Assembly (NCBI GenBank): GCA_016720705.1
Contig: JADKKB010000007.1
Span: 1,116,001-1,180,000 of the forward strand
Length of the DNA: 64,000 nt
Source of the DNA: Chloracidobacterium sp.
Lineage (GTDB): Bacteria; Acidobacteriota; Blastocatellia; Pyrinomonadales; Pyrinomonadaceae
Direction of reading: 5' to 3'
This document shows, in pieces, positions 1-9,343 of this stretch. The translations under genes and the position numbers were made by a program. How positions within the stretch are numbered: the stretch's first letter is position 1; each line of letters starts with the position of its first letter. Under the pieces are notes generated by a model, which did not search any database, was not told the origin of the DNA, and worked only from the letters and a program-made list of their open reading frames with translations.

Positions 1-2
1 AC

Positions 3-218
3 GAGGGCCTCATCTCGCGAACGACCCGCAATATCCCGCTGAGGCGGATCCAGGACGTCACGGTAACGACGACGGCAATGCAGCGACTGCTCGGCTTTGG
101 AGATCTAATGATCGATAATGCGAGTGAGGACGGCGGTAAGGTGTCTCTCAAGAATATTGATTCACCCAAAGAATATGCGGACATTCTACTCAAGCATATT
201 CGCCGCCTGGACAGTTAG
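3..218 (+). CDS. C-terminal end of a bacterial PH-domain (bPH2/DUF304-like) protein, 5' truncated
   Basis: An open frame runs from the left edge to a TAG at 216-218 and gives the last 71 residues of a protein. The segment RNIPLRRIQDVTV, followed by a glycine-containing strand (LLGFGDLMIDNAS) and a helical end (SPKEYADILLKHI), is typical of the bacterial PH-like domain once called DUF304: a beta sandwich that usually follows one or two membrane helices. The membrane part would lie outside the window. Function is unknown; such proteins are generally membrane-associated. It ends 30 bases before rmlB on the same strand, so co-transcription is possible. Confidence 0.6.
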   Translation, partial: EGLISRTTRNIPLRRIQDVTVTTTAMQRLLGFGDLMIDNASEDGGKVSLKNIDSPKEYADILLKHIRRLDS

Positions 219-248
219 ACCGGACCATAAACGCTGACGAGATTTTTT

Positions 249-1262
249 ATGAAGACCTTTTTTATTACGGGCGGCGCCGGATTTATCGGTTCAGCCTTTA
301 TTCGGCTCCTGATCGAGAGTTCCGACGATGTACGGATCGTTAACTACGACGCCCTCACCTACGCCGGCAACCTTGAGAATCTGGCCGGGATCGACGACGA
401 TCGGCACGTCTTTGTCCAAGGCGACATCTGCGACCGCGAGAATGTACTTGCGGCCTTGCCGGCGAATACGGATGCGATATTTAATTTTGCGGCTGAGTCA
501 CACGTCGACCGGAGCATTACGTCGGCAGATGAGTTTTTGCGAACGAACATCATCGGCACGCAGGTTTTGCTCGATGCGGCACGCGCCAAGGATGTACGAA
601 GGTTTGTACAGATCTCGACCGACGAGGTGATGGGGAGTTTGCCGGACGAAAGTGACGATTATTTTACCGAAGGATCGCCGCTCCAGCCCAACTCGCCGTA
701 CGCCGCGTCAAAAGCGTCCGCTGAATTTGTAGTGCGGGCAGCTATCGAAACCTTTGGCGTTGATGCCGTTATAACACGTTGCGGCAATAACTACGGGCCG
801 CGTCAGTTTCCGGAAAAGCTGATCCCGCTGATGATCGCAAATGCGATGAACGACGAACCCTTGCCCGTTTATGGTGACGGAAAGAACGTGCGCGACTGGA
901 TCCACGTCGACGATCATTGTCGGGCGATACTTTTGGCATTTGAAAAGGGGCGAAGCGGCGAGGCGTATAATATCGGCGCCCGGAATGAACGCTATAACAT
1001 CGATGTCGTTAACGCGATCCTCGGTGCGCTTGGCAAACCGTCAGATCTGATCAGGTACGTAACCGACCGACTCGGACACGACCGCCGTTATGCCATCGAC
1101 CCGACAAAAGCCGAAACCGAACTCGGTTGGAAGCCCTTGACCTCGTGGAAAACCGGGCTAACGGACACGATCGATTGGTATCAAAACAATCAGCAATGGG
1201 TCGATCACGTCCGGAGCGGCGAATACCGCGAATACTATCAACGGACGTACGGAGCTGTCTAG
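249..1262 (+). CDS. rmlB: dTDP-glucose 4,6-dehydratase (RmlB)
   Basis: Short-chain dehydrogenase that converts dTDP-glucose to dTDP-4-keto-6-deoxyglucose, the second step of dTDP-rhamnose synthesis in the cytoplasm. The 337 residues match the family's usual length. The NAD-binding motif TGGAGFIGS is at residues 7-15, the catalytic Thr-Asp-Glu of STDEV at 124-126, and the YxxxK pair at Tyr151/Lys155. A substrate-side segment RCGNNYGPRQFPEKLIP follows, as in known RmlB proteins. rmlD follows 36 bases after the stop. The remaining rhamnose genes (rmlA and an rmlC-like gene) lie about 40 kb away in the polysaccharide cluster. Family assignment is firm; the final sugar is inferred. Confidence 0.95.
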   Translation: MKTFFITGGAGFIGSAFIRLLIESSDDVRIVNYDALTYAGNLENLAGIDDDRHVFVQGDICDRENVLAALPANTDAIFNFAAESHVDRSITSADEFLRTNIIGTQVLLDAARAKDVRRFVQISTDEVMGSLPDESDDYFTEGSPLQPNSPYAASKASAEFVVRAAIETFGVDAVITRCGNNYGPRQFPEKLIPLMIANAMNDEPLPVYGDGKNVRDWIHVDDHCRAILLAFEKGRSGEAYNIGARNERYNIDVVNAILGALGKPSDLIRYVTDRLGHDRRYAIDPTKAETELGWKPLTSWKTGLTDTIDWYQNNQQWVDHVRSGEYREYYQRTYGAV

Positions 1263-1298
1263 CACCACGTTGGCCGGCGGTTGGATTTATTAATAGAT

Positions 1299-2153
1299 AT
1301 GAGAATTCTGGTAACCGGTGCAAACGGGATGGTCGCCCGAGCGACCGATAAATATTGCCGTCAGATCGGCGATACGGTGACCGCACTTGGCCGCGACCGT
1401 CTCGATATCTCAGATCGGGATCAGGTCTTGGAGGTCGTATCGAGCGGCAGCTTTGATGCGATATTAAACTGCGCAGCGTATACAGACGTCGACGGAGCCG
1501 AAACAAATCGTGACAAATGTTATGGAGCAAATGCCGTCGGTGTTGAGAATCTCGCCCTTGCTGCTAAGGAGAGCGGCGCGGTTTTTGTCACAATTTCGAC
1601 GGATTTCGTTTTTGACGGAACAAATTCCGGATTTTACACACAACGGGATACGCCAAATCCGCAGTCGGTATACGGACGCTCAAAACTGGATGGCGAAGAT
1701 CGAGCGCGGACTGTTAATGCGGCCACGATCATCGTCAGATCGGGCTGGATATACGGTTCGGGCGGAACAAATTTTTTGAGTGTGATGCATCGACTGCTCG
1801 CGGATCGAAAGCCGATCAAGGCGATCGGAGATTCATTTGGCACGCCGACATTTGCGGACGATCTCGCCCGACGGCTTCGCGAACTGGCCGAACTAAACTT
1901 GCCCGGCGTATTTCACGTTGCCAACAGCGGTCCCGGAATGAGCTATCTTGAGTTTGCAGAAGCAGTAGTAAAGATCGGCGGATACGAGCCGTCGTTAGTG
2001 GTACCGGTTTCGAGAGAGAGTCTAAGCCGCCCCGCACCTCGTCCGATCAGTTCCAAGCTCGCCTGCCTGTACAGTGAGCGACTCGGCCTGAGCGAGATGC
2101 CGGATTGGCACGATTCACTTTCTGAGTTTCTAAGGCTCGAGGCCGCCGCCTAA
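1299..2153 (+). CDS. rmlD: dTDP-4-dehydrorhamnose reductase (RmlD)
   Basis: NAD(P)H-dependent reductase that makes dTDP-L-rhamnose, the last step of the pathway. From the ATG at 1299 it is 284 residues. A TTG at 1281 is in frame, but the protein then starts 6 residues before the conserved first strand, so 1299 is preferred. Seen: the nucleotide-binding strand MRILVTGANG, the STDFVFDG motif at about 100-107, and YGRSK with Tyr125/Lys129. The usual GxxGQLG motif reads GANGMVA here, so its last glycine is Ala, a mild deviation. It is convergent with the kinase gene, only 19 bases apart. Confidence 0.9.
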   Translation: MRILVTGANGMVARATDKYCRQIGDTVTALGRDRLDISDRDQVLEVVSSGSFDAILNCAAYTDVDGAETNRDKCYGANAVGVENLALAAKESGAVFVTISTDFVFDGTNSGFYTQRDTPNPQSVYGRSKLDGEDRARTVNAATIIVRSGWIYGSGGTNFLSVMHRLLADRKPIKAIGDSFGTPTFADDLARRLRELAELNLPGVFHVANSGPGMSYLEFAEAVVKIGGYEPSLVVPVSRESLSRPAPRPISSKLACLYSERLGLSEMPDWHDSLSEFLRLEAAA

Positions 2154-2172
2154 CCGCGTGATCGCTGATAGA

Positions 2173-4689
2173 TCAATCGTCAGCGTTCTGCTTTGCGGTG
2201 TCTTCCATCAAGGGCGTTTCGTCGGTTTCGCTACGGCGATAATAGTCGTAGTAACCGTTGCCGTAATAATCGTATTCCATCGAGCCGGACTTGATGCCGT
2301 TAAGCACAACCCCATAGATCCTCGCTCCAATGTTACCGAGACGCTGCTTGAACTGACGCATCAGATGGATCGAACTTCGTCCCGCCATCGCAACCAAAAC
2401 CACACCGTCTACCAGCGTCGAAAGGATCGCGGCATCGGTGAATGAGATCGCCGGCGGCGAATCGATAACAACGTGCTTGAATCTGCCCTTGAGAAACTGG
2501 ATCAGATTCTTCATCTCATTAGAACTCAGCAATTCGGCCGGATTTGGCGGTATCGGACCGCTCGTAATTATTTTAAGCCTGGGCAAACCGGGAGCTGATT
2601 TGATCAGGTTTTCGGTTGATTTCTCACCGGAGAGATAGTTAGTCAGTCCCTGATTGTTATCCAGGCCGAAATGGCTGTGCAATCGCGGCCGACGGAGATC
2701 GCAGTCAATGATAATCACATCGACATCCGATTGTGCCAGCGTGATCGCGGTGTTGATCGCTGTTGTGGTCTTACCCTCAGACGGTTGCGAAGACGTCACA
2801 AGGATCGTCTGCGGCGGTTTGCCGGCCGATGAAAACAGTAACGATGTTCGCAAATGCCGATATGCTTCGGCAGTCGGCGAATTGCGCTCTTCGAGCGTAA
2901 TGAGCGCGGCCTGAGGCGAAATTGATTCGTCATTGCGCGCTCCCAATCCAGGCAGTGGGATCCTTCGCTTTTCGCCCTGCGAGTGATGCGGGATCAACGC
3001 CAATGTCGGCAATCCAAGGCTTCGGCTGACGTCATCAGATGTTTTGACCGAATCGTCGAGGTAGTCGAGCAAGAATGCCAGTCCAATGCCCGCGGCAAGT
3101 GAGACAAGCAACGCAACCAGAATGTTTCTGGTACGATTGGGCCCGACCAGGCCGCCCGGCGAAACAGCACGGTTTGATATCTTGATATTGTTCGGCTTGC
3201 CGCCGGCAATCGCCAGTTCTTGTTCTTTCTGCCTCTGAGTATAGGTATCGAGTAAGCTTCGGTTTGTTTCGATCTCGCGCTTTTTCGTTATAAGTCGTGT
3301 CTCGGCCTGGCCCTCGAAATTAGCATCTTCGGCGGCCTTCATATAGGCTCCGCGTGCCCGATCCTCGCGTTGGCGTGCCGCGTCAAACTGAGCCTTGAGC
3401 GTTGCCAGCACCTCACGCTCGGCATCTTTGACCAGTTTCGTTCCCTCGTTCTTGATCTTATCGGTTACTTCCTTTTGAACTCGTTCTCGCTGCAGTTTCA
3501 ACTCTCCGATCTCAGCGTCGACCGCCTTGACCGAGCTAAATTCTTCAGTATATTTGGCAAGCAATTCCTTACGTCGCTGCGCTTTTTCGTCGATCTTCTT
3601 GTCGATATCTTCGATCCGCTTTTCGAGATCAGCCTGTCGCTTCAGATTTTGGCTTCGGGCATCTTGGAGAGCCTTGTTATCGCCAACGACCGATAAAATA
3701 TCTCCCTTTTGGCCAGCCGTTACGGCAGCCGAATACAATGCCTGGATCTTGCCGGTCTCGGATAGAGCATCATTGTACTGAGCCTGAAGGGTTTGAAGAT
3801 TCCCGGCACGAAGCTCGCCGCCCTTTTCCTGTAGCGGGAGGTCGCTCGAGCGCATTTCGTCAATATACTCACTTTCTTGCCGGGCGATCGTGTTTTTTAG
3901 ATCTTCGATGGACTTAGTCAGCTCATCATAGGCAGTTTGAGCACCTTCGAGTTCGCGCTTTGCGTCTTCCTCAATAAAGATCTCGGCCAGCTTATCAGCG
4001 ACCTTTGCAACAAGTACGGGGTTTTCATTCTGTACCGAGACGGTCACCAGATTGGTATCCGTCAATCGGTCGACCTTTAGTCGAGCACCTGTAAGATTAG
4101 CGACATAACGGGCCGCAAGGGCGTCCTCTTCAGGCGTTAGTATGATCTTGCCGGATGCCGGCTGAGTGGTCGAATCAGAAATTATCGGTAATGCAGCTTC
4201 AGCATCCGCCTTTTTAGGATCGCCGGAAAATATTGACCGAATGCCGGCCAAGAATCCGCGATTTTCGTCGCCAAGTAATTTGGCATCACGCTGCAGCCCT
4301 AGCGCGATTACCACCTTCTTCATCAGGTCCGGATTTTGGAGTAATTGAAGCTGGGTGTTGTAGTAATTTGAATCGTTGCCAAAATTGATATTGATGGCTT
4401 CTTTCTGTGTCACCTGAGGCTTTCGCGGCTCGATGATCATCTCAGTATTTGCCTGATAGATCGATGGCTGGCGAAATGAGTAGAACGACACCGCCGCCGT
4501 CACGATAATGGCTATCGCCACGATTATGGGCAGACGTTTTTTGACAATATTGAAGTATTGCCGGATCGATCGCTTATTCGCAAAAGATTCATCGTCATAA
4601 TATGACGAGTAACTTGGCGGATAATCTTGATTACCTGCCTGCATCTCGACCGATTTTGGTAAAGGCGTCAGCCTTTGATCTTGCTCCAT
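2173..4689 (-). CDS. Wzc-like polysaccharide co-polymerase / BY-type tyrosine autokinase
   Basis: Inner-membrane protein expected to control chain length and export of a surface polysaccharide. It has 838 residues with a Wzz-type N-terminal region, a first membrane helix near 53-70, a long coiled-coil periplasmic section rich in Lys/Glu/Gln, a second helix near 518-538, and a cytoplasmic P-loop kinase. Walker A (SSQPSEGKTTTA) is near 630-641, the A' motif IIIDCDLRRPR near 656-666, and Walker B is in HVVIDSPP. The C-terminus has the tyrosine cluster typical of bacterial tyrosine kinases (MEYDYYGNGYYDYYRR). It lies apart from the main cluster but beside rmlBD. A matched inverted repeat sits just upstream of the start. 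Confidence 0.92.
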   Translation of the reverse strand: MEQDQRLTPLPKSVEMQAGNQDYPPSYSSYYDDESFANKRSIRQYFNIVKKRLPIIVAIAIIVTAAVSFYSFRQPSIYQANTEMIIEPRKPQVTQKEAININFGNDSNYYNTQLQLLQNPDLMKKVVIALGLQRDAKLLGDENRGFLAGIRSIFSGDPKKADAEAALPIISDSTTQPASGKIILTPEEDALAARYVANLTGARLKVDRLTDTNLVTVSVQNENPVLVAKVADKLAEIFIEEDAKRELEGAQTAYDELTKSIEDLKNTIARQESEYIDEMRSSDLPLQEKGGELRAGNLQTLQAQYNDALSETGKIQALYSAAVTAGQKGDILSVVGDNKALQDARSQNLKRQADLEKRIEDIDKKIDEKAQRRKELLAKYTEEFSSVKAVDAEIGELKLQRERVQKEVTDKIKNEGTKLVKDAEREVLATLKAQFDAARQREDRARGAYMKAAEDANFEGQAETRLITKKREIETNRSLLDTYTQRQKEQELAIAGGKPNNIKISNRAVSPGGLVGPNRTRNILVALLVSLAAGIGLAFLLDYLDDSVKTSDDVSRSLGLPTLALIPHHSQGEKRRIPLPGLGARNDESISPQAALITLEERNSPTAEAYRHLRTSLLFSSAGKPPQTILVTSSQPSEGKTTTAINTAITLAQSDVDVIIIDCDLRRPRLHSHFGLDNNQGLTNYLSGEKSTENLIKSAPGLPRLKIITSGPIPPNPAELLSSNEMKNLIQFLKGRFKHVVIDSPPAISFTDAAILSTLVDGVVLVAMAGRSSIHLMRQFKQRLGNIGARIYGVVLNGIKSGSMEYDYYGNGYYDYYRRSETDETPLMEDTAKQNADD

Positions 4690-4698
4690 ACAGCCGTC

Positions 4699-4752
4699 AA
4701 AACTAGTTCGCCTAACGGGACCGACCTGATCACTTAGCGAACTAGTTTTATA
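4699..4752 (-). promoter_or_regulatory. 13-bp perfect inverted repeat with candidate -10, upstream of the kinase gene
   Basis: AAAACTAGTTCGC at 4699-4711 and its exact complement at 4737-4749 are separated by 25 bases. Each arm contains the self-complementary octamer AACTAGTT, with centres 39 bp apart. On the minus strand a -10-like TATAAA (4752-4747) overlaps the distal arm, so the repeat would cover the transcription start and early leader of the Wzc-like gene (start 4689). It could be a two-site operator or a 5' mRNA hairpin. No convincing -35 was seen. The same 190-bp gap must also serve the divergent oxidoreductase gene at 4880. Confidence 0.45.
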
Positions 4753-4879
4753 CCATATTTACCGTTAATTATCATTAATATCAGCCGATCTTTGGTCTTG
4801 CCGCCGTCGGCAGTAGTGGAAGCGGTCAAGGCCAAGTGGTATATTATTCATTTAGCTTTACCTGCTCGATGCGAGCTGT

Positions 4880-7800
4880 GTGGACATAACTATGATGGAA
4901 CTTAAATCGATCGAGTCGCGTGACTTCGTACTTGGCATTCCCGGTTTTAACTACTCAGATCTTTTTGACGCGGCGAGATTAAAGGACCTGGCGGATGCGT
5001 TCTACGCAGAGGTCGCTGACAAGGAACCGATACTTCACGACGCACTTTCGAAATATATCGCCACACACGGCCGAGGGATCGAGCGGCGCGTCGAATCAAA
5101 GATCTTGACCGATGCGGCACCGTACCTATCGAATTTTGTCGCGCGGCTATTTGGCATCAAGGAGGCGATGGCCGAGGTCGAATCTGCGGTTCTTGTCCAA
5201 AATCCCGTTTGGCAGTACAAGTTTTTTGTCCAAAGGCGTGCTACCAAGGCGTTCAAGGCCGATGCTGTCGGCCAATTCAACGAAGCCGAACTCTGGGAAG
5301 CGGTGCTCGAACTAAGGAATAACGCCTTTGACCAAACGATGGTGCGCGACGAGGAGCTGTCGATAGCGACGATGACCGCACTTTTGGTAAAGGCCGAAGA
5401 GGCCCTGACGAAAGAGACTGAGCTCGACCCGGAAACAAAACGAACGATAGAAAACGTCCATTCTGCCTTTAATAAACTCGGCGACAAGGCATTCGGCAAA
5501 CTATTTTCCGCATTTATACTCGAGATCGACAGCACCGGCGATCTGCTGACGATTAAGGCCGCCCTCCGACTGATCGAGGCGTGGTCGGCATCTGCATTCT
5601 TCAACAAATCAAAGAAATGGCACAGTTTCAAGACGCCGCATCCACTCGACTACCAGAGCCTCGTCCATCTGATCCACCCGGATCCAGAGCTGCACAATAT
5701 TATGCGGGGCGAGGAATCCCAGATGCGGCGACGTGATGGATTTAAGCTGACCGATGACCGCGGGGAGATGCGGGACGCTCTGTATGAGATCGATTACTGT
5801 ATGATCTGCCACGAGCGTGGGAAAGATGCGTGCTCGACCGGCCTTCGCGAAGCGGACGGCACCGCAAAGCGCAATCCGCTCGGCATCAAGACCGAAGGCT
5901 GCCCGCTCGAGGAGCGCATCTCCGAGATGCATATGCTCAAAAAGCAGGGTGACCCTATCGGTTCGCTTGCGATTATTGCGATCGATAATCCGATGTGCGC
6001 CGGCACGGGGCACCGAATCTGCAATGACTGTATGAAGGGCTGCATTTTTCAAAAGCAGGACCCTGTAAATATACCGCTTGCCGAAACTGCGTCGTTGACC
6101 GATGTTCTAAAGTTGCCTTACGGATTTGAGATTTACAGTCTGTTGACCCGTTGGAATCCGTTGAATGCAAAACGGCCTTACGCTCTTCCCTACAATGGCA
6201 AAAACGTGATGGTCGTCGGTCTCGGGCCGGCAGGTTACACGCTCTCGCACTACCTACTTAATGAAGGGTTTGGCGTCATCGGATTGGACGGACTGAAGAT
6301 CGAACCGCTCCCGACCGATTGGACCGGCGACTGCGGACGCTCCGTCCCTAAGGCAATAAAAGACATCGGCGAAGTGACCGAAGAACTCGATGAGCGTATC
6401 CTTTCGGGGTTTGGCGGAGTTTCTGAATACGGCATAACGGTACGCTGGGACAAGAACTTTTTGACGATGATCCAGCTAATGTTGACTCGCCGCAAGCGTT
6501 TTCGCGCTTATGGCGGGGTTCGATTTGGCGGAACTCTGACCATCGAGGACGCGTGGGATTTCGGATTTGACCATATCGCGATCGCGACCGGTGCAGGACG
6601 CCCGACGATCGTACCGATGAAGAATAACCTCATTCGCGGGATCCGGCAGGCCTCGGATTTCCTGATGTCCCTGCAACTTACCGGCGCGTTCAAGAAAGAC
6701 ACGCTTTCGAATCTGCAGGTCAGGTTGCCGGCCGTCGTTATCGGCGGCGGACTCACCGGCGTCGACACGGCAACGGAAATATTTGCCTATTATCCGGTGC
6801 AAGTCGAAAAAATGCTCGGTAAATTTGAACAGGTTGTCGAGGAATTTGGCGAGGAACGTGCTCTGGCGGTTTTCGACAACGAGGAACTCGCGACGTTTAA
6901 GGAGTTTTTGGCGCACGGTGCCGCGATCCGGGCCGAACGGGCCAGAGCGGCGGCGGCGGGCGAAGCCCCCAATTTCGTACCGCTTGTTCAGTCCTGGGGC
7001 GGCGTTTCGCTTGTGTATCGCAAACGCCTACAGGATTCGCCGGCGTATCGGCTTAATCACGAAGAGGTGCAGAAGGCTCTCGAAGAGGGTATAAACATTG
7101 TCGAATGTATGAGCCCGACCGAGGCCGTGCCGGATGAGTTCGGTGCCGTAAAGGCGATCGTTTTTGAAAGCCTTAACTACATCCCGGAAACCGGTAAATT
7201 CGAAAACAGCGGTGAGATGCACGAGTTTCCGGCCAGAACCGTATGCGTCGCCGCAGGAACCTCGCCGAACGTGATCTACGAAAAGGAAAAGCCGGGCACC
7301 TTTAAGATGGATGAATGGCGGCAATTCTTTCAGCCGTTTAAGATCGAGCGCGGCGCCGACGGCAAATTGCACCCGGTCGAGGCCGCAAAGGGCGAAACCG
7401 GATTTTTCACTTCATACGAGCACGAAGGCAAGTTTATAAGCTATTACGGAGATAACCATCCAAAATATGCCGGCAACGTCGTCAAAGCGATGGCATCGGC
7501 AAAACACGGCTATGAAAGGGTCGCCGAGATCTTCGCTGATGAGTTTGCGACAGACACCGTACTGCAACAGAGTGAACGTGACCGCATCTTTGACGATCTG
7601 ACCGCCAAACTCGACGAGCAACTTCGAGCATATGTGGTCAAGGTCGAGCGCCTGACCCCGACCATCGTCGACGTCGTTGTAAAGGCACCGCTCCAGGCAC
7701 GCAAATTCGAGCCAGGCCAGTTTTATCGCCTGCAGAATTTTGAAACAACCGCGCCCGTCATTGACGGCAAACGCCTGATGATGGAGGGCCTTGCTCTTAC

Positions 7801-8617
7801 AGGCGCGTGGGTAGATGAAGAGAAAGGCTTGTTGTCGATGATCGTCCTCGAAATGGGAACATCGTCGCGGATGTGCCAATTGCTCAAAGAAGGCGAGGAA
7901 GTCCTCGTAATGGGCCCCACCGGTACGCCGACCGAGATCACCGAAAACGAAACCGTTCTACTGGCAGGCGGCGGATTGGGAAATGCAGTTCTCTTTTCGA
8001 TCGCCCGTGCCCTACGCGAAAAGAACAATCGCGTCATCTATTTTGCGGGCTATAAGAACGGCGCGGACCTTTTCAAGCGCGAAGAGATCGAAAACGCTAC
8101 CGATCAGATCATTTGGGCAACCGACTCGGGTAACGAGATCACTGCTAATCGTCCCCAGGACGCACATTACCGCGGAAATATCGTTGAGGCAATGATCGCC
8201 TACTCTGAAGGAAAACTGGGGCATCAAAGTGTCGACCTAAAGAAAGTAGATCGCATCATCGCTATCGGTTCGGATCGAATGATGAACGGCGTGCGAGAGG
8301 CTCGGCACACGACACTCAAACCGTATCTCAACGAACACCACACGGCCATCGGATCGATCAACTCACCGATGCAATGTATGATGAAAGAGGTCTGTGCCCA
8401 ATGTTTGCAGCGTCACGTAAATCCGCATACGGGCGAAGAATTCTTTGTATTCTCGTGCTTTAATCAGGATCAGCACCTTGATTTTGTTGACTTTAAGAAT
8501 CTAAACGATCGGCTTAGGGCGAACAGCATACAGGAAAAACTAACCAATATGTGGCTCGATCGGACGTTTGGCAGAGATGATTTTAAGGCTCGCTTCGGTG
8601 TCGCCCAAGCTAAATAG
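4880..8617 (+). CDS. Fused GltD/NfnB-like and PyrK/NfnA-like FAD, Fe-S oxidoreductase
   Basis: A 1,245-residue cytosolic flavoprotein. Residues 1 to about 295 are helical and not recognised. From about 306 there is a GltD-like double [4Fe-4S] region: CMICHERGKDAC, then a later GCPLEE, then TGHRICNDCMKGC. An FAD-binding motif MVVGLGPAGY is near 441 and a second dinucleotide motif VVIGGGLTGVDTATE near 617. From about 917 a ferredoxin-reductase module begins (GQFYRLQNFE, LLAGGGLGNAVLFS near 1027). It ends with a C-x5-C-x2-C-x17-C set near 1165-1193 where PyrK/NfnA binds [2Fe-2S]. The module order resembles NfnB plus NfnA in one chain. Start is uncertain: GTG 4880, or ATG at 4892 or 4895. Its substrate cannot be told from the sequence. 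Confidence 0.8.
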   Translation: MDITMMELKSIESRDFVLGIPGFNYSDLFDAARLKDLADAFYAEVADKEPILHDALSKYIATHGRGIERRVESKILTDAAPYLSNFVARLFGIKEAMAEVESAVLVQNPVWQYKFFVQRRATKAFKADAVGQFNEAELWEAVLELRNNAFDQTMVRDEELSIATMTALLVKAEEALTKETELDPETKRTIENVHSAFNKLGDKAFGKLFSAFILEIDSTGDLLTIKAALRLIEAWSASAFFNKSKKWHSFKTPHPLDYQSLVHLIHPDPELHNIMRGEESQMRRRDGFKLTDDRGEMRDALYEIDYCMICHERGKDACSTGLREADGTAKRNPLGIKTEGCPLEERISEMHMLKKQGDPIGSLAIIAIDNPMCAGTGHRICNDCMKGCIFQKQDPVNIPLAETASLTDVLKLPYGFEIYSLLTRWNPLNAKRPYALPYNGKNVMVVGLGPAGYTLSHYLLNEGFGVIGLDGLKIEPLPTDWTGDCGRSVPKAIKDIGEVTEELDERILSGFGGVSEYGITVRWDKNFLTMIQLMLTRRKRFRAYGGVRFGGTLTIEDAWDFGFDHIAIATGAGRPTIVPMKNNLIRGIRQASDFLMSLQLTGAFKKDTLSNLQVRLPAVVIGGGLTGVDTATEIFAYYPVQVEKMLGKFEQVVEEFGEERALAVFDNEELATFKEFLAHGAAIRAERARAAAAGEAPNFVPLVQSWGGVSLVYRKRLQDSPAYRLNHEEVQKALEEGINIVECMSPTEAVPDEFGAVKAIVFESLNYIPETGKFENSGEMHEFPARTVCVAAGTSPNVIYEKEKPGTFKMDEWRQFFQPFKIERGADGKLHPVEAAKGETGFFTSYEHEGKFISYYGDNHPKYAGNVVKAMASAKHGYERVAEIFADEFATDTVLQQSERDRIFDDLTAKLDEQLRAYVVKVERLTPTIVDVVVKAPLQARKFEPGQFYRLQNFETTAPVIDGKRLMMEGLALTGAWVDEEKGLLSMIVLEMGTSSRMCQLLKEGEEVLVMGPTGTPTEITENETVLLAGGGLGNAVLFSIARALREKNNRVIYFAGYKNGADLFKREEIENATDQIIWATDSGNEITANRPQDAHYRGNIVEAMIAYSEGKLGHQSVDLKKVDRIIAIGSDRMMNGVREARHTTLKPYLNEHHTAIGSINSPMQCMMKEVCAQCLQRHVNPHTGEEFFVFSCFNQDQHLDFVDFKNLNDRLRANSIQEKLTNMWLDRTFGRDDFKARFGVAQAK

Positions 8618-8627
8618 GCCGGCTCTA

Positions 8628-9311
8628 TCAGATCTTTCTAATAACGAATGCCGGCGTGCCGGCATTTGTTCGTTTCTGCGGACGCTCAATGGTGAGGCCG
8701 TGCCTCGGCAGTTCACGGCGAAGCATCCATTCGGTCTGATACGATTCGTGCAGAGGCTTAAATCGCGGTTGACGTCCACAAATATGGTACGCAGTCCCCG
8801 CGATCAGCACTCGTATACCGTGTATCACCGGAGCCAAACCGTCACCCTTTAACCCTCGTGCGATCTCACCAAGATAAAAGCGCGGATGATGTATCTTGAG
8901 TAGCAATATACCGTCCGGCCGCATCACCCGCGACATTTCCGAGATTGCCCGCGCATTGTCCATATAGGGCAATGCAAGTCCACAATTTACCAGGTCGAAA
9001 CTCTCGTCCTCGAACGGCAGCGATTCGGCCATTGACCGTACGAATGAGATACGTGCTTCGGGAAACTTCTCGAGGTAGATCTCCCGGCCGATCCGCAAAC
9101 TTTCTTCGCTGACGTCGACACCAACCCCCATTATCCCATCGGCAACCGCAAGCGGATAAAGAGCTTGCCCGATACCGCAACCGATGTCTAGCACTCTCGA
9201 CACCTTGAGATCGCCGACCTCGCTCCGAATATCATCGGTGTCCCCGGCCGCGGCGAGCGTGCGCAAAAAATTGGTTTTGGTCGCAGCGTAATACTGTTCG
9301 TCTTCGATCAT
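8628..9311 (-). CDS. Class I SAM-dependent methyltransferase
   Basis: A 227-residue protein with the SAM-binding motif LDIGCGIGQ at 41-49, an acidic second-strand end (VGVDVS), a DLVNCGLALPYM segment in the motif-IV position, and a MRPDGILLLKIHHPRF segment after it. This is the Methyltransf_11 pattern (UbiE/COQ5-like small-molecule methyltransferases). No membrane segment is seen. It is convergent with the oxidoreductase gene 11 bases away and follows the two secreted paralogues on the same strand. The substrate is unknown. Confidence 0.8.
   Translation of the reverse strand: MIEDEQYYAATKTNFLRTLAAAGDTDDIRSEVGDLKVSRVLDIGCGIGQALYPLAVADGIMGVGVDVSEESLRIGREIYLEKFPEARISFVRSMAESLPFEDESFDLVNCGLALPYMDNARAISEMSRVMRPDGILLLKIHHPRFYLGEIARGLKGDGLAPVIHGIRVLIAGTAYHICGRQPRFKPLHESYQTEWMLRRELPRHGLTIERPQKRTNAGTPAFVIRKI
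8647..8666 (+). terminator. Candidate terminator hairpin between convergent genes
   Basis: AATGCCGGC and its exact complement GCCGGCATT are separated by GT, followed by TGTTCGTTTC on the plus strand. The hairpin lies 30 bases after the oxidoreductase stop and inside the 3' coding end of the convergent methyltransferase. The U-tract is weak, so termination is a guess. Confidence 0.35.
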
Positions 9312-9343
9312 AGAACAATAGTAAGGTTATCATGGCCGCGATA

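Noticed and set aside
5035..5631. 198-codon minus-strand frame inside the oxidoreductase gene
   Set aside because: Ser/Arg-rich composition typical of an antisense shadow.
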